Positions 9,785 through 16,445 of a stretch of DNA of 33,330 nt are shown here, in pieces; position 1 is the stretch's first letter; every line of letters starts with the position of its first letter. The position numbers were made by a program, and so were the translations under genes. A model generated the notes under the pieces. That model did no database searches, was not told the DNA's origin, and saw only the letters and a list, made by a program, of their open reading frames with translations. Source of the stretch: Schumannella soli (lineage in GTDB: Bacteria > Actinomycetota > Actinomycetes > Actinomycetales > Microbacteriaceae); the NCBI RefSeq assembly GCF_006517435.1, contig NZ_VHQG01000001.1:748863-782192 (forward strand). The letters run 5' to 3'.

Positions 9785-11017
9785 GTGACCGCACGTCTGC
9801 TGGGCCCCGGGGAGGTGGCCGAGCTGATCTCGGCTCGCCTGAGCAGAGAGCTCTTCGCCCACATCAGCCGTGCGGTCGGCGGCACGACGGTCGGCGGCGA
9901 GGTCGAGCCCTTCACGACCGTGAAGGCCAGCACCGGTCTGCAGCGAGATCGCGATATCGCCGGGCCCGGTGGCCCCGGCTTCGACGGCTGGAGCGCGTGG
10001 ATGCGCGCCTGGCGCAGCGTCGACCTGAGCGGAATCGACGGGGTGTCGGTGACGCGACGCAGTGTCGAGATCAGCGGCGTCGACTACGACGCCGTCGCCG
10101 TCGTGCGGGTCGACACGGTCGCGTCCGCCCTGGAGGTGATCGCTCGTCTCGGTGGAGAGGCGCCCGGCGAAGCCGTCGCGGCCCTCGACCTCGCTCAGCG
10201 CCTCTACGGTGTTGGCGCGACGGTCACGGCGGGCCCGCTGAGGCGCGCGCTGGGCCTCCCCGACTCGGAGGCGTCGATGCTGCTCTCGGCGGTCGACTGG
10301 CTCGCCGAGCATCCGGACCTCGGCACGTGGACGCTGCGGCAGGTGCCGATGCCCGGCGTGCACAGCAAGTGGCTGGCCAATCGTGCGGGATTGCTGCGCG
10401 ATCTGACCGGGCGCGATGTCACCGCCGAGACACGACGACGGCCCTCGGTTATCCACTTCACCTACGTCGACCCGACCTATCTCGCATCCGCTGGTCGCCG
10501 CCACGACGCCTGGACCGCAGGCGACGTCCACGATCCCGCCTACCTCCCACGCACCGTGGTGGTGGTCGAGAACCGCGACAGCCGGCTCGACTTCCCGCCG
10601 CATCCCGCGACGATCGTGATCGAGGGTGCGGGGAAGGCGGTCGCGTCGCTGCTCACTCAGGTGGAGTGGACGCTCGACGCCGATCGGATCGTCTACTGGG
10701 GCGACATCGACGTCGACGGCTACGCGATCCTCGACCACCTGCGTTCGACGCTGAACGCCCATGGTGTCACCGTCGACTCGATCCTGATGGATGACGTCGA
10801 CCGCCACCGATACGCGGAATTCGGGGTACTCCACGGACGCGACGGGGAGCCGCTCTCCGCGTCGCGGACGCCACTCCGGCAGCTCACGCCCGACGAGAGG
10901 CAGGCGTACGCCTACGTCGGCAGCGGCGGGACGCCGGAGTTCCGCCGCATCGAACAGGAGCGCATCCCCTTCGCCGATGTCGCTGCGGCACTGCGGAAGC
11001 TGGTCGCCGAAGGGTGA
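9785..11017 (+). CDS. jetD: Wadjet defence protein JetD (DUF3322/DUF2220, Toprim nuclease)
   Basis: The GTG at 9785 gives a 410-residue protein that begins ten bases after jetC. The longer open frame runs back into jetC and would add an arginine/serine-rich shadow sequence. The N-terminal half (about 1-200) fits DUF3322, ending in the motif PGVHSKWLANR (190-200). The C-terminal half is the DUF2220 Toprim domain: E262 in VVVENR, the strand TIVIEGAGKA (276-285), and the acidic cluster WGDIDVDG (305-312) with D307, D309 and D311. This domain resembles the topoisomerase VI A subunit and is the nuclease that cuts plasmid DNA held by JetABC. All expected acidic residues are present. It is the last gene of the operon; an ECF sigma gene starts 44 bases later. 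Confidence 0.9.
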   Translation: MTARLLGPGEVAELISARLSRELFAHISRAVGGTTVGGEVEPFTTVKASTGLQRDRDIAGPGGPGFDGWSAWMRAWRSVDLSGIDGVSVTRRSVEISGVDYDAVAVVRVDTVASALEVIARLGGEAPGEAVAALDLAQRLYGVGATVTAGPLRRALGLPDSEASMLLSAVDWLAEHPDLGTWTLRQVPMPGVHSKWLANRAGLLRDLTGRDVTAETRRRPSVIHFTYVDPTYLASAGRRHDAWTAGDVHDPAYLPRTVVVVENRDSRLDFPPHPATIVIEGAGKAVASLLTQVEWTLDADRIVYWGDIDVDGYAILDHLRSTLNAHGVTVDSILMDDVDRHRYAEFGVLHGRDGEPLSASRTPLRQLTPDERQAYAYVGSGGTPEFRRIEQERIPFADVAAALRKLVAEG

Positions 11018-11026
11018 CGGCGCAGC

Positions 11027-11061
11027 TGTAACGCTCGAGCCGAGCGCGGACACTCTCAGAT
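11027..11061 (+). promoter_or_regulatory. Candidate ECF-type autoregulatory promoter
   Basis: TGTAACG at 11027-11033 is followed after 16 bases by ACACTC (11050-11055), six bases before the GTG of the ECF sigma gene. The AAC-containing -35 with a non-TAnnnT -10 is typical of ECF promoters, and ECF genes often drive themselves. If so, the mRNA is nearly or fully leaderless. This is inferred from one site. Confidence 0.35.
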
Positions 11062-11640
11062 GTGACGATCCTCCACGATGACGCCGAAGCGGCCCTGTGG
11101 CAGCGCGCGATGCAGCGCGAGGGCGACGCGTTCGCGCAGCTGTTCGATCTGCATCAGAACCGCGTCTTCAGTCGGGCCGTCGGTTTGACGGAGAACGCCC
11201 ACGACGCGGAAGACGTGACCGCCGCTGCCTTCTTCGAGCTGTGGCGCAAGCGCCGCAGCGTGCGCGTCGTCGACGGCTCGGTGCTTCCCTGGCTTCTCGT
11301 CACGACCGTCAACCTCGCGCGCAATCGGCGACGGTCGACGATGCGCTACGAGAAGCTGCTGCGCGCGGCGCCCCGCCACGAGTGCGTCGAAGGCCCGGAC
11401 GCCGAGTCGATCGAGACCCGCCGACGGCTCACCGAATCACTGGCGCGGCTGGCACCGGTCGATGGGGCGCTCTTCGTCCTCACCTCGGTCGAGGGCTACC
11501 CGATCACGGAGGCCGCCGAAGCGCTCGGCCTCCGCCCCGCGACGGCGCGCGTGCGGCTGCACCGCGCTCGCGCCCGGCTGCGCACCGAACTGCACGACCT
11601 CGACCCGCGTCTTCGATTCGCCGAAGGGACTTCACGATGA
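11062..11640 (+). CDS. ECF-type RNA polymerase sigma factor
   Basis: This 192-residue protein has the two ECF domains. Region 2 spans about residues 10-90, with DAFAQLFDLHQNRVFSRA and the region 2.3/2.4 segment DAEDVTAAAFFELWRKR. Region 4 spans about 125-180, with the helix-turn-helix PITEAAEALGLRPATARVRL and the final RARARLRTEL. There is no extra C-terminal domain. It would direct RNA polymerase to a small set of promoters, probably including its own. The stop overlaps the start of a membrane protein gene in an ATGA, the usual position of an anti-sigma factor, but that neighbour has no recognisable anti-sigma motif. It starts 44 bases after jetD, so read-through from the Wadjet operon is possible. 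Confidence 0.88.
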   Translation: MTILHDDAEAALWQRAMQREGDAFAQLFDLHQNRVFSRAVGLTENAHDAEDVTAAAFFELWRKRRSVRVVDGSVLPWLLVTTVNLARNRRRSTMRYEKLLRAAPRHECVEGPDAESIETRRRLTESLARLAPVDGALFVLTSVEGYPITEAAEALGLRPATARVRLHRARARLRTELHDLDPRLRFAEGTSR

Positions 11641-12449
11641 CCTCACCGACCCTCGAACCCCGCTTCGCCTCAGCGGTGCGCGACGAACTCACCGCAATCG
11701 GCACCCGATCCAGCCTTCTTGAACGCCGCCAGCGGCGATCGCGCCTGCTGACCGCCGGCGCGATCGCCGTCGGTGTCGTGGCCGCCACGACCGGCGCGGG
11801 CCTGGTGGCGGCCACCGCTCCTGGCAGCACGACCGTCGCTCCCTCCGGCGATGCCGTGACTGTGACGCGCACCGGCACGTCGACGATCGAGCTCGGACCG
11901 CGGAACGGCGCGAACGCCGTCATCCTCGACGTCACCTGCGTGAGCGACCACGGCGCGATCTCGGTGCCGACGTCAGGCGGATTGAGCTTCGACGCGGACG
12001 GGACGACAGCAGCTTCGCCGGGCACCACCGAATGGGACTGCGCAGAGACCACCGCTGTGGTGCACATCCCGACCGGCTACGCGGCCGACGGATCCGCCTC
12101 GATCACCGTCACGGCTGACCCGGGGACGGAATGGGAAGCCACGGCCCGTTGGGGCGTCTCGACGACGAGCGACTGGGGCGTCAACAGCGAGGGCCAGACC
12201 TATGGCGAGCCCAACGCGCTTCGCGGGTACCCCGACCTGGTGCCGGTGCGCGCCTCGAACGGGCGCGACGGCTTCGCCTACAGCAAGGACTTCATCCGCC
12301 CTCACTCGTGCGGTGACAGCCTGCCGGTCTACGCGGTCAACGGCACCACAGTGGTCGGCGAGTTCCCGTTCGGCGAACCTTCCGGCCCCGGGTGCGCGCC
12401 GGGTGGCGCGAAACCGTCAGGTGCGGCGAGCGGAGTCACGACCGGTTGA
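11637..12449 (+). CDS. Single-pass membrane protein co-translated with the ECF sigma factor
   Basis: Not recognised as a known family. The 270-residue product has a charged N-terminal cytoplasmic part (1-36), one membrane segment (about 38-62, AGAIAVGVVAATTGAGLVAA) and an extracellular part of about 205 residues. The outer part is rich in Thr, Ser, Gly and Val and looks like a beta-sandwich. Four cysteines there (C101, C135, C225, C253) could form two disulfides. A GAAGGGA ribosome site lies just upstream, and the ATG overlaps the sigma factor stop by four bases. Position and topology suggest a partner that senses outside the cell and controls the sigma factor, but the N-terminal part lacks the HxxxCxxC zinc motif of ZAS anti-sigma factors. 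It could instead be a surface target gene of the sigma factor. Confidence 0.7.
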   Translation: MTSPTLEPRFASAVRDELTAIGTRSSLLERRQRRSRLLTAGAIAVGVVAATTGAGLVAATAPGSTTVAPSGDAVTVTRTGTSTIELGPRNGANAVILDVTCVSDHGAISVPTSGGLSFDADGTTAASPGTTEWDCAETTAVVHIPTGYAADGSASITVTADPGTEWEATARWGVSTTSDWGVNSEGQTYGEPNALRGYPDLVPVRASNGRDGFAYSKDFIRPHSCGDSLPVYAVNGTTVVGEFPFGEPSGPGCAPGGAKPSGAASGVTTG

Positions 12450-12462
12450 CGCCGGTGCGAAG

Positions 12463-12771
12463 ATGCCCTGGCTGCACGCGTTGGCCCGCGACATGATCGG
12501 CGCGGAGTGTCGAGGCCGCCCACGATCGGATGCGCTGCAGGAGCGGGCCGAGTCGGCCATCGTGAGATCGACGGATGCGGCCGGCGCGGACAGCGACGCT
12601 CTCACCCGCGCCGAGCGCGTCGGCGTGATCGTCGGTGTCGGCCTGGCTGCGCTCGTTACGATCGTGAGCGGCACGCTGCTCGCGCTCGACGGCGGTACGT
12701 CGCACGCGGTCGAGCCTGGCTCCCGCACGCAGGACCGTCCTGCGCACGTCGCGCAGGTCGGCGATCGCTGA
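12463..12771 (+). CDS. Small single-pass membrane protein
   Basis: Unknown family, 102 residues. The N-terminal 50 residues are soluble and charged, residues 53-75 form one membrane helix (VGVIVGVGLAALVTIVSG), and about 27 polar residues follow. The ATG at 12463 is preferred because it lies just after the previous stop. An in-frame GTG at 12421, inside the end of the previous gene, would add 14 residues and cannot be excluded. It probably belongs to the same transcript as the ECF sigma factor and its membrane partner. Its N-terminal segment could bind a cytoplasmic partner, but no motif supports a specific job. Confidence 0.5.
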   Translation: MPWLHALARDMIGAECRGRPRSDALQERAESAIVRSTDAAGADSDALTRAERVGVIVGVGLAALVTIVSGTLLALDGGTSHAVEPGSRTQDRPAHVAQVGDR

Positions 12772-12781
12772 GACACCGCAT

Positions 12782-12795
12782 CCCCAACCCTGGGG
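12782..12795 (+). terminator. Short hairpin after the ECF operon
   Basis: CCCCA-ACCC-TGGGG gives five G-C/A-T pairs with a four-base loop, eleven bases after the last stop of the ECF operon. No T-run follows. It is short, so only a weak terminator call. Confidence 0.3.
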
Positions 12796-12797
12796 CG

Positions 12798-12826
12798 TTC
12801 ACACGACCTCGATCCACTGCGATGAT
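12798..12826 (+). promoter_or_regulatory. Candidate sigma-70 promoter of the two-pass membrane protein gene
   Basis: TTCACA (12798-12803), a 17-base spacer and GATGAT (12821-12826) resemble a housekeeping promoter. Transcription would start near 12832, about 30 bases before the gene. Confidence 0.3.
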
Positions 12827-12861
12827 CGCTCACGAATGAGCGGACGAGCGAAGGAGTGCGG

Positions 12862-13221
12862 ATGACCTCGGCGAGCGTCGGCACGCCGCGGTGGGGCGTG
12901 CGCATCGCCCTCGCGCTCGCGGGCGCGGCAGCGGGGCTGGTGCTCGCGATCATCGGCACCATGATCTGGGCCTACATCTGGGGCCTCCCCTACGCCGGCG
13001 ACGAGCAGGTCGGCGGGTTGACCAACGAGCGGATGCAGGTGGGCATCCGCCGACTCTGCTGGCTGGCGTTCGTTCTGGCCATCGGACCGCTCGCTGTCAT
13101 CGGCGGCGCGACGGCCGGACTGCTCGCCAGTCCGACGATCTGGCGCCGCTACTGGCGACACGAGGTGCGGCTCGCGGCCGACCTCGAGGCGACGCGCGCC
13201 CGCCTGCGCGGCGAGGTCTAG
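12862..13221 (+). CDS. Two-pass membrane protein of unknown function
   Basis: The ATG at 12862 follows an ideal AAGGAG (12851-12856) with a five-base gap. The GTG at 12856 overlaps that ribosome site and is rejected. The 119-residue product has two membrane helices (about 12-38 and 66-90), joined by a short outside loop (PYAGDEQVGGLTNERMQVG). It ends in a basic, helical cytoplasmic tail (RRYWRHEVRLAADLEATRARLRGEV). No family is recognised. It stands alone between the ECF operon and a convergent MerR gene whose stop codon lies ten bases beyond its own. A small regulatory or scaffold membrane protein is possible, but nothing in the sequence shows a function. Confidence 0.65.
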   Translation: MTSASVGTPRWGVRIALALAGAAAGLVLAIIGTMIWAYIWGLPYAGDEQVGGLTNERMQVGIRRLCWLAFVLAIGPLAVIGGATAGLLASPTIWRRYWRHEVRLAADLEATRARLRGEV

Positions 13222-13231
13222 GCCGGCACAG

Positions 13232-13585
13232 TCAAGCTGGCACCGCCGCGCGCGCATCCAGGAACTCGTCGATGCGCGCGCGGGTCGACGCGAGGCGCTC
13301 GATCTGGGCCGTGAGGTCGTCGCGAACGAGCGCGAGGGTGTCGGCGGCGGCGGCATGCGCCGACTCGGGCGCGTTGCCGGTGCAGCTCAGCACCGACTCG
13401 ACGATCTCGCGCGAGAAGCCCATGCCGAAGAGCTGCTGGATGACGCTGGCTCGCTCGACCATCGCCGGCGCATACTCCCGATAGCCGTTGGGCGACCGCT
13501 CGGCGCTGATCAGCTCGCGCTCCTCGTAGTAGCGCAGCGAGCGCTGGCTCACGCCGCTCTGCCGGCTCAGCTCGCCGATCCGCAT
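13232..13585 (-). CDS. MerR-family transcriptional regulator
   Basis: The start at 13585 has a good ribosome site (GGGAGGAACAGG then ATG) and gives 117 residues beginning MRIGELSRQSGVS, the usual MerR opening. An upstream start would add seven residues before that motif. The N-terminal domain is a winged helix: IGELSRQSGVSQRSLRYYEE, then the wing containing NGYREY. A dimerising coiled coil covers about 75-110. There is only one cysteine, in LSCTG, so a metal-thiolate sensor is unlikely and the ligand is unknown. It is divergent from an esterase gene. The region between them holds a dyad between -35 and -10 elements separated by 19 bases, so this protein probably untwists that promoter and activates the esterase. 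Confidence 0.88.
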   Translation of the reverse strand: MRIGELSRQSGVSQRSLRYYEERELISAERSPNGYREYAPAMVERASVIQQLFGMGFSREIVESVLSCTGNAPESAHAAAADTLALVRDDLTAQIERLASTRARIDEFLDARAAVPA

Positions 13586-13635
13586 CCTGTTCCTCCCGCT
13601 CGGCACCGGCTCGACGCCGGCCCCATCCGATCCAT

Positions 13636-13666
13636 TTGACCCTCACATGATGTCAGACTCTAATGT
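13636..13666 (+). promoter_or_regulatory. MerR-type promoter with 19-base spacer and operator dyad
   Basis: TTGACC (13636-13641), a 19-base spacer and TAATGT (13661-13666) form a promoter with the over-long spacer that MerR proteins act on. The spacer is centred on ACAT-G-ATGT (13645-13653). The symmetry extends outward with CT/AG (13642-13643 with 13655-13656) and GA/TC (13638-13639 with 13659-13660). The -10 ends seven bases before the ATG at 13674, so the transcript is probably leaderless and starts at that ATG. Confidence 0.7.
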
Positions 13667-13673
13667 CGCCGAT

Positions 13674-14642
13674 ATGAACGAGATCATCACCACCCACGAG
13701 ACCATCACCGCGGGTGGACGCGAGCGCACCTTCACGGTCACGACACCCTCCACGGCGGGGCCGGCCCGCGCGCTCGTGCTGGTGTTCCACGGCTCGAAGC
13801 AGACCGGCGACATCCAACGCGACTTCACCGGACACGCCCTCGACACCCTCGTCGCCGACGGCGCCGCCGTCGTCGCCTACCTCGACGGCTACCGCCGTAA
13901 CTGGAACGACTCCCGCGCCGACAGCGCCTTCCCCGCACGCCTCGCGAACGTCGACGACGTCGCCTTCGCGCGCGCCGTCGCCGCGCGTCTCGTCGAGTCG
14001 CAGGGGGTGGATGCGCGCCGCGTGGTCGCGATGGGCTTCTCGAACGGGGGCCAGATGGTGCTGCGGCTGCTGCACGAGGCCGACGACCTGATCGCGGGCG
14101 GCGTGGTCGTCGGCGCGACGATGCCGAACCGGGAGGGGTTCGCGGGCGTGTTCGACGACCGGGCACCCGCCGAGCGCACCGGCGACGCACACATCGGCGA
14201 CGGCGCTGGCGACGACTCTCACGGCGCCCGCGGCATCCCCGTCGCCCTGGTCGCCTCGACGACCGACCCGATCGTGCCCTACGCCGGCGGACGCATGAAG
14301 TGGTGGGCGCGCACCGCCTTCAAGATCGACGGGATCGCACTGTCGGCGCCCGATACGGCGACCTACTTCGCGCGACGCAACGGGATGAGCGGCGACGGCA
14401 TCACGACGCCGGTCCCCTCCCGCGCGGCGGGCGACCGCGCCCCGATGCAGCGCCTCGGGTTCCGCGAGCCGGGGCACGCGCCGGTCACGCTGTTCACGGT
14501 CGAGGGCGGCGGCCACACGGTCCCGACCCCGACCCCCGCCCGCGGCCTGACGGCGCTCGTCATCGGCCGCACCGGCACCGCGATCGGCATCGCCGAGATC
14601 GTGCGCGAGGTGCTGACGGATGCGGACGCCCTGCGCGGCTAG
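13674..14642 (+). CDS. PHB-depolymerase-type alpha/beta hydrolase (esterase)
   Basis: This 322-residue protein belongs to the LpqC/poly(3-hydroxybutyrate) depolymerase-like branch of alpha/beta hydrolases. It has the oxyanion segment VFHGSKQ (37-43), the nucleophile elbow GFSNGG with S123, an acid in STTDPIVPY (D198) and the final histidine in EGGGHTVP (H281). There is no signal peptide, so it acts in the cytoplasm on an ester that cannot be named. The start was moved to 13674: an ATG at 13647 lies inside the operator, upstream of the -10, and would not be transcribed if the MerR promoter is used. The gene is divergent from the MerR regulator, its likely activator. Confidence 0.82.
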   Translation: MNEIITTHETITAGGRERTFTVTTPSTAGPARALVLVFHGSKQTGDIQRDFTGHALDTLVADGAAVVAYLDGYRRNWNDSRADSAFPARLANVDDVAFARAVAARLVESQGVDARRVVAMGFSNGGQMVLRLLHEADDLIAGGVVVGATMPNREGFAGVFDDRAPAERTGDAHIGDGAGDDSHGARGIPVALVASTTDPIVPYAGGRMKWWARTAFKIDGIALSAPDTATYFARRNGMSGDGITTPVPSRAAGDRAPMQRLGFREPGHAPVTLFTVEGGGHTVPTPTPARGLTALVIGRTGTAIGIAEIVREVLTDADALRG

Positions 14643-14648
14643 CGCTCG

Positions 14649-14664
14649 CCCTCACGGGTGAGGG
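14649..14664. terminator. Bidirectional hairpin between convergent genes
   Basis: CCCTCAC-GG-GTGAGGG is a perfect seven-base inverted repeat (six pairs with a four-base loop when folded). It lies between the esterase stop (14642) and the convergent TetR stop (14696). There is no T-run, as is common in GC-rich actinobacteria. Confidence 0.45.
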
Positions 14665-14695
14665 GTCGGCGGGGCTCGGCGCGAGGCAGCGCGCG

Positions 14696-15277
14696 TCAGC
14701 CCAGCTGCGCCGTCGCGGATCGCAGCTCGGCGAGCGCCGCGAGCGCGTGCGGAGCGAGCCCGCCGGCGTCGGCGTCATCGCGCACCGCGACCCACTCCGC
14801 GAAGCCGCGCTTGAAGGCGAGCACACCCAGCTCGGCGGCGAGATGGGCGACCGGCTCGAGCACGCCGCGCTCGACGAGCGCATCCGTCATCGCCGCCGCC
14901 ATGCCGACCTGCTTCAGCGCGTCGCGCTCCTGCAGCTCGGCGCTCGCGGCGACGGCGGCGCCGATGCGGGGGCCGAGCTCGCGGTTGAGCGGACCCATCT
15001 CGGCCGACGCCCGCTCGAGCCCGGCGGCCACGGCATCCATCGGACTCGCGTCGGCCGACGCCGACGCGACCCCCTCGGCCAGCAGGCGACTCAGCGTCTC
15101 CTGGCCGGCGACGAGCACCTCGCGCTTGTCGGAGAAGTGCCGGAAGAAGGTGCTGCGGGTCACTCCGGCGCGCTCGGCGATCTGCGCGACGGTCGTCTCG
15201 TCGTAGCCCTGCTCGGTGAACAGGTCGACGGCGGCGAGCACGAGACGCTCGCGTGCTCCCGGTTCCCAGCGGCCCAT
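14696..15277 (-). CDS. TetR-family transcriptional repressor
   Basis: This 193-residue protein has the TetR N-terminal domain at 8-55, with the helix-turn-helix VAQIAERAGVTRSTFFRHFSDKRE. A helical ligand domain of about 130 residues follows without a recognised ligand signature. A TAATCT (minus strand, 15285-15290) lies seven bases before the ATG, so the transcript may be leaderless. The gene is divergent from an epimerase-type reductase. Two near-identical palindromes lie between the two genes, one within its own -35/-10 region, so it probably represses both itself and the reductase until a small molecule binds. Confidence 0.88.
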   Translation of the reverse strand: MGRWEPGARERLVLAAVDLFTEQGYDETTVAQIAERAGVTRSTFFRHFSDKREVLVAGQETLSRLLAEGVASASADASPMDAVAAGLERASAEMGPLNRELGPRIGAAVAASAELQERDALKQVGMAAAMTDALVERGVLEPVAHLAAELGVLAFKRGFAEWVAVRDDADAGGLAPHALAALAELRSATAQLG

Positions 15278-15284
15278 GGCATCC

Positions 15285-15290
15285 AGATTA
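15285..15290 (-). promoter_or_regulatory. Candidate -10 (TAATCT) of the tetR gene
   Basis: AGATTA on the + strand reads TAATCT on the - strand, seven bases before the ATG at 15277. GGGACA (minus strand, 15307-15312) could be the -35 with a 16-base spacer. The proximal operator overlaps this promoter. Confidence 0.45.
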
Positions 15291-15295
15291 GCAGT

Positions 15296-15315
15296 GATGC
15301 GACACCTGTCCCATC
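15296..15315. promoter_or_regulatory. TetR operator, copy 1
   Basis: GATGCGACACCTGTCCCATC is a 20-base palindrome with 8 of 10 positions matching between the arms (GATGnGACA / TGTCnCATC). It overlaps the likely promoters of both divergent genes. Confidence 0.6.
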
Positions 15316-15328
15316 GCAGTGCTATCGT
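15299..15328 (+). promoter_or_regulatory. Candidate promoter of the epimerase gene
   Basis: GCGACA (15299-15304), an 18-base spacer and TATCGT (15323-15328) can serve as -35 and -10. The -35 lies in operator copy 1, and operator copy 2 begins just after the predicted start point, a layout suited to repression. Confidence 0.4.
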
Positions 15329-15337
15329 CGCCCGGGT

Positions 15338-15357
15338 GATGCGACAGATGTCCCATC
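15338..15357. promoter_or_regulatory. TetR operator, copy 2
   Basis: GATGCGACAGATGTCCCATC differs from copy 1 only at the two central bases. The flanks extend the symmetry (GT before, AC after). The copies are 42 bases apart centre to centre, four helical turns, so two dimers would lie on the same DNA face. Confidence 0.6.
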
Positions 15358-15425
15358 ACCGTGACGTCGGATCGACGCCGCGACCCCGGCGGCCACCGCG
15401 TCGCCGACCACCCCAGGAGGTCACC

Positions 15426-16307
15426 ATGAAGGTCTTCGTCACCGGAGGCACCGGCACGATCGGCACCGCCGTCGTCGCCGAGCTGCTCGCGAACGGGCAC
15501 GAGGTGCTCGCGCTCGCCCGATCCGACCGCTCGGTCGCGACGCTCGAGAGCGCGGGCGCCCGCACGCTGCGCGGCGATCTCGCCGACCTGGATGCGCTGC
15601 GCCAGGGCGCCACCGAGGCCGACGGCGTCATCAGCCTCGCCTTCGCGCACGCCGACAGCACGACCGAGGGACTCGCGGCCGCGATCGCCGAGGAGAGCGC
15701 CGCGATGCGGACTCTCGGCACAGCGCTCGTCGGCACCGGCAAGCCGATCGTGACCGTCTCGGGCACGCCGTGGGTCGCCGGGCGCGCATCCACCGAATCC
15801 GATCCGCTGCCGCTCGTCGGCCCCGTGGCCGGTCGCGCCGCATCGGTGAACGCCCTGCTCGAGCTCGCCGACCAGGGCGTTCGGGCCTCGGCGGTGCGGA
15901 TGCCGCGCACGGTCCACGACGAGGGCCGGGGCGGATTCGCCGGGCTGCTGACCGAGCGGGCGCGCAGCTCCGGCGTCGCCGGCTACCCGGGCGATGGCAC
16001 CCAGCGCTGGCCCGCCGTGCACGCACGCGACGCCGCCGCGCTGTTCCGCCTCGCGCTCGAGTCGGCGCCCGCGGGCACCGCCTGGCACGCCGTCGCCGAC
16101 GAGGGGGATGCGGTGCGCGACATCGCCGCGGTCATCGGCCGCCGCCTCGGCCTGCCCGTCGAGCCCGTGCCGACCGAGACCTTCGGACCCTTCGGGCCGA
16201 TCTTCGCGATGGACCAGCCGTCGACCAGCGAGCACACGCGCGCGACGCTCGGCTGGCAGCCGACGCATCCCTCGCTGCTCGCCGATCTGGAGCTGCTCGA
16301 GCCCTGA
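15426..16307 (+). CDS. NAD(P)-dependent epimerase/dehydratase-family reductase (extended SDR)
   Basis: A strong AGGAGG (15415-15420) five bases before the ATG fixes the start and gives 293 residues. The N-terminus is a Rossmann dinucleotide site, VFVTGGTGTIGTAVV (3-17), then a predicted acidic/basic second strand (ALARSDRS). Its extended-SDR shape resembles NmrA/nucleoside-diphosphate-sugar epimerase-like reductases. The tail TLGWQPTHPSLLADLELL is typical of this group. The classic YxxxK pair is not evident, so the chemistry is uncertain. Divergent pairing with a TetR repressor and two operators suggests induction by a small, perhaps toxic, carbonyl or aromatic compound. The substrate is not known. 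Confidence 0.8.
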   Translation: MKVFVTGGTGTIGTAVVAELLANGHEVLALARSDRSVATLESAGARTLRGDLADLDALRQGATEADGVISLAFAHADSTTEGLAAAIAEESAAMRTLGTALVGTGKPIVTVSGTPWVAGRASTESDPLPLVGPVAGRAASVNALLELADQGVRASAVRMPRTVHDEGRGGFAGLLTERARSSGVAGYPGDGTQRWPAVHARDAAALFRLALESAPAGTAWHAVADEGDAVRDIAAVIGRRLGLPVEPVPTETFGPFGPIFAMDQPSTSEHTRATLGWQPTHPSLLADLELLEP

Positions 16308-16354
16308 GCCCGCGCGACCCTCGCGGGGCGGGCGTCGGTCTCGGCCCTCGCGAA

Positions 16355-16407
16355 GGTGGCCACGAATGCCCGCCTCGCGCGGCGTGTCGCGTGCATTCGT
16401 GGCCACC
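16355..16407. terminator. Perfect 15-base inverted repeat between convergent genes
   Basis: GGTGGCCACGAATGC (16355-16369) is repeated in exact reverse complement at 16393-16407, with a 23-base loop. It lies between the epimerase stop (16307) and the convergent araA stop (16446) and could stop transcripts from both sides. The arms are unusually long and exact, and parts of the element recur near 26410-26480, so it may be a dispersed palindromic repeat serving as a terminator. Confidence 0.55.
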
Positions 16408-16445
16408 CGCCAGCCCTCACGGGACGGACGCGGCGGCAGCTCGCC

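Noticed and set aside
7237-9933. 898-residue - strand open frame opposite jetC
   Set aside because: Antisense shadow. The + strand frame has all SMC motifs, and this one has only arginine/alanine-rich filler.
13647-13673. Earlier ATG as start of the esterase
   Set aside because: It lies in the MerR operator, upstream of the -10 element, and the nine extra residues are not part of the hydrolase fold.
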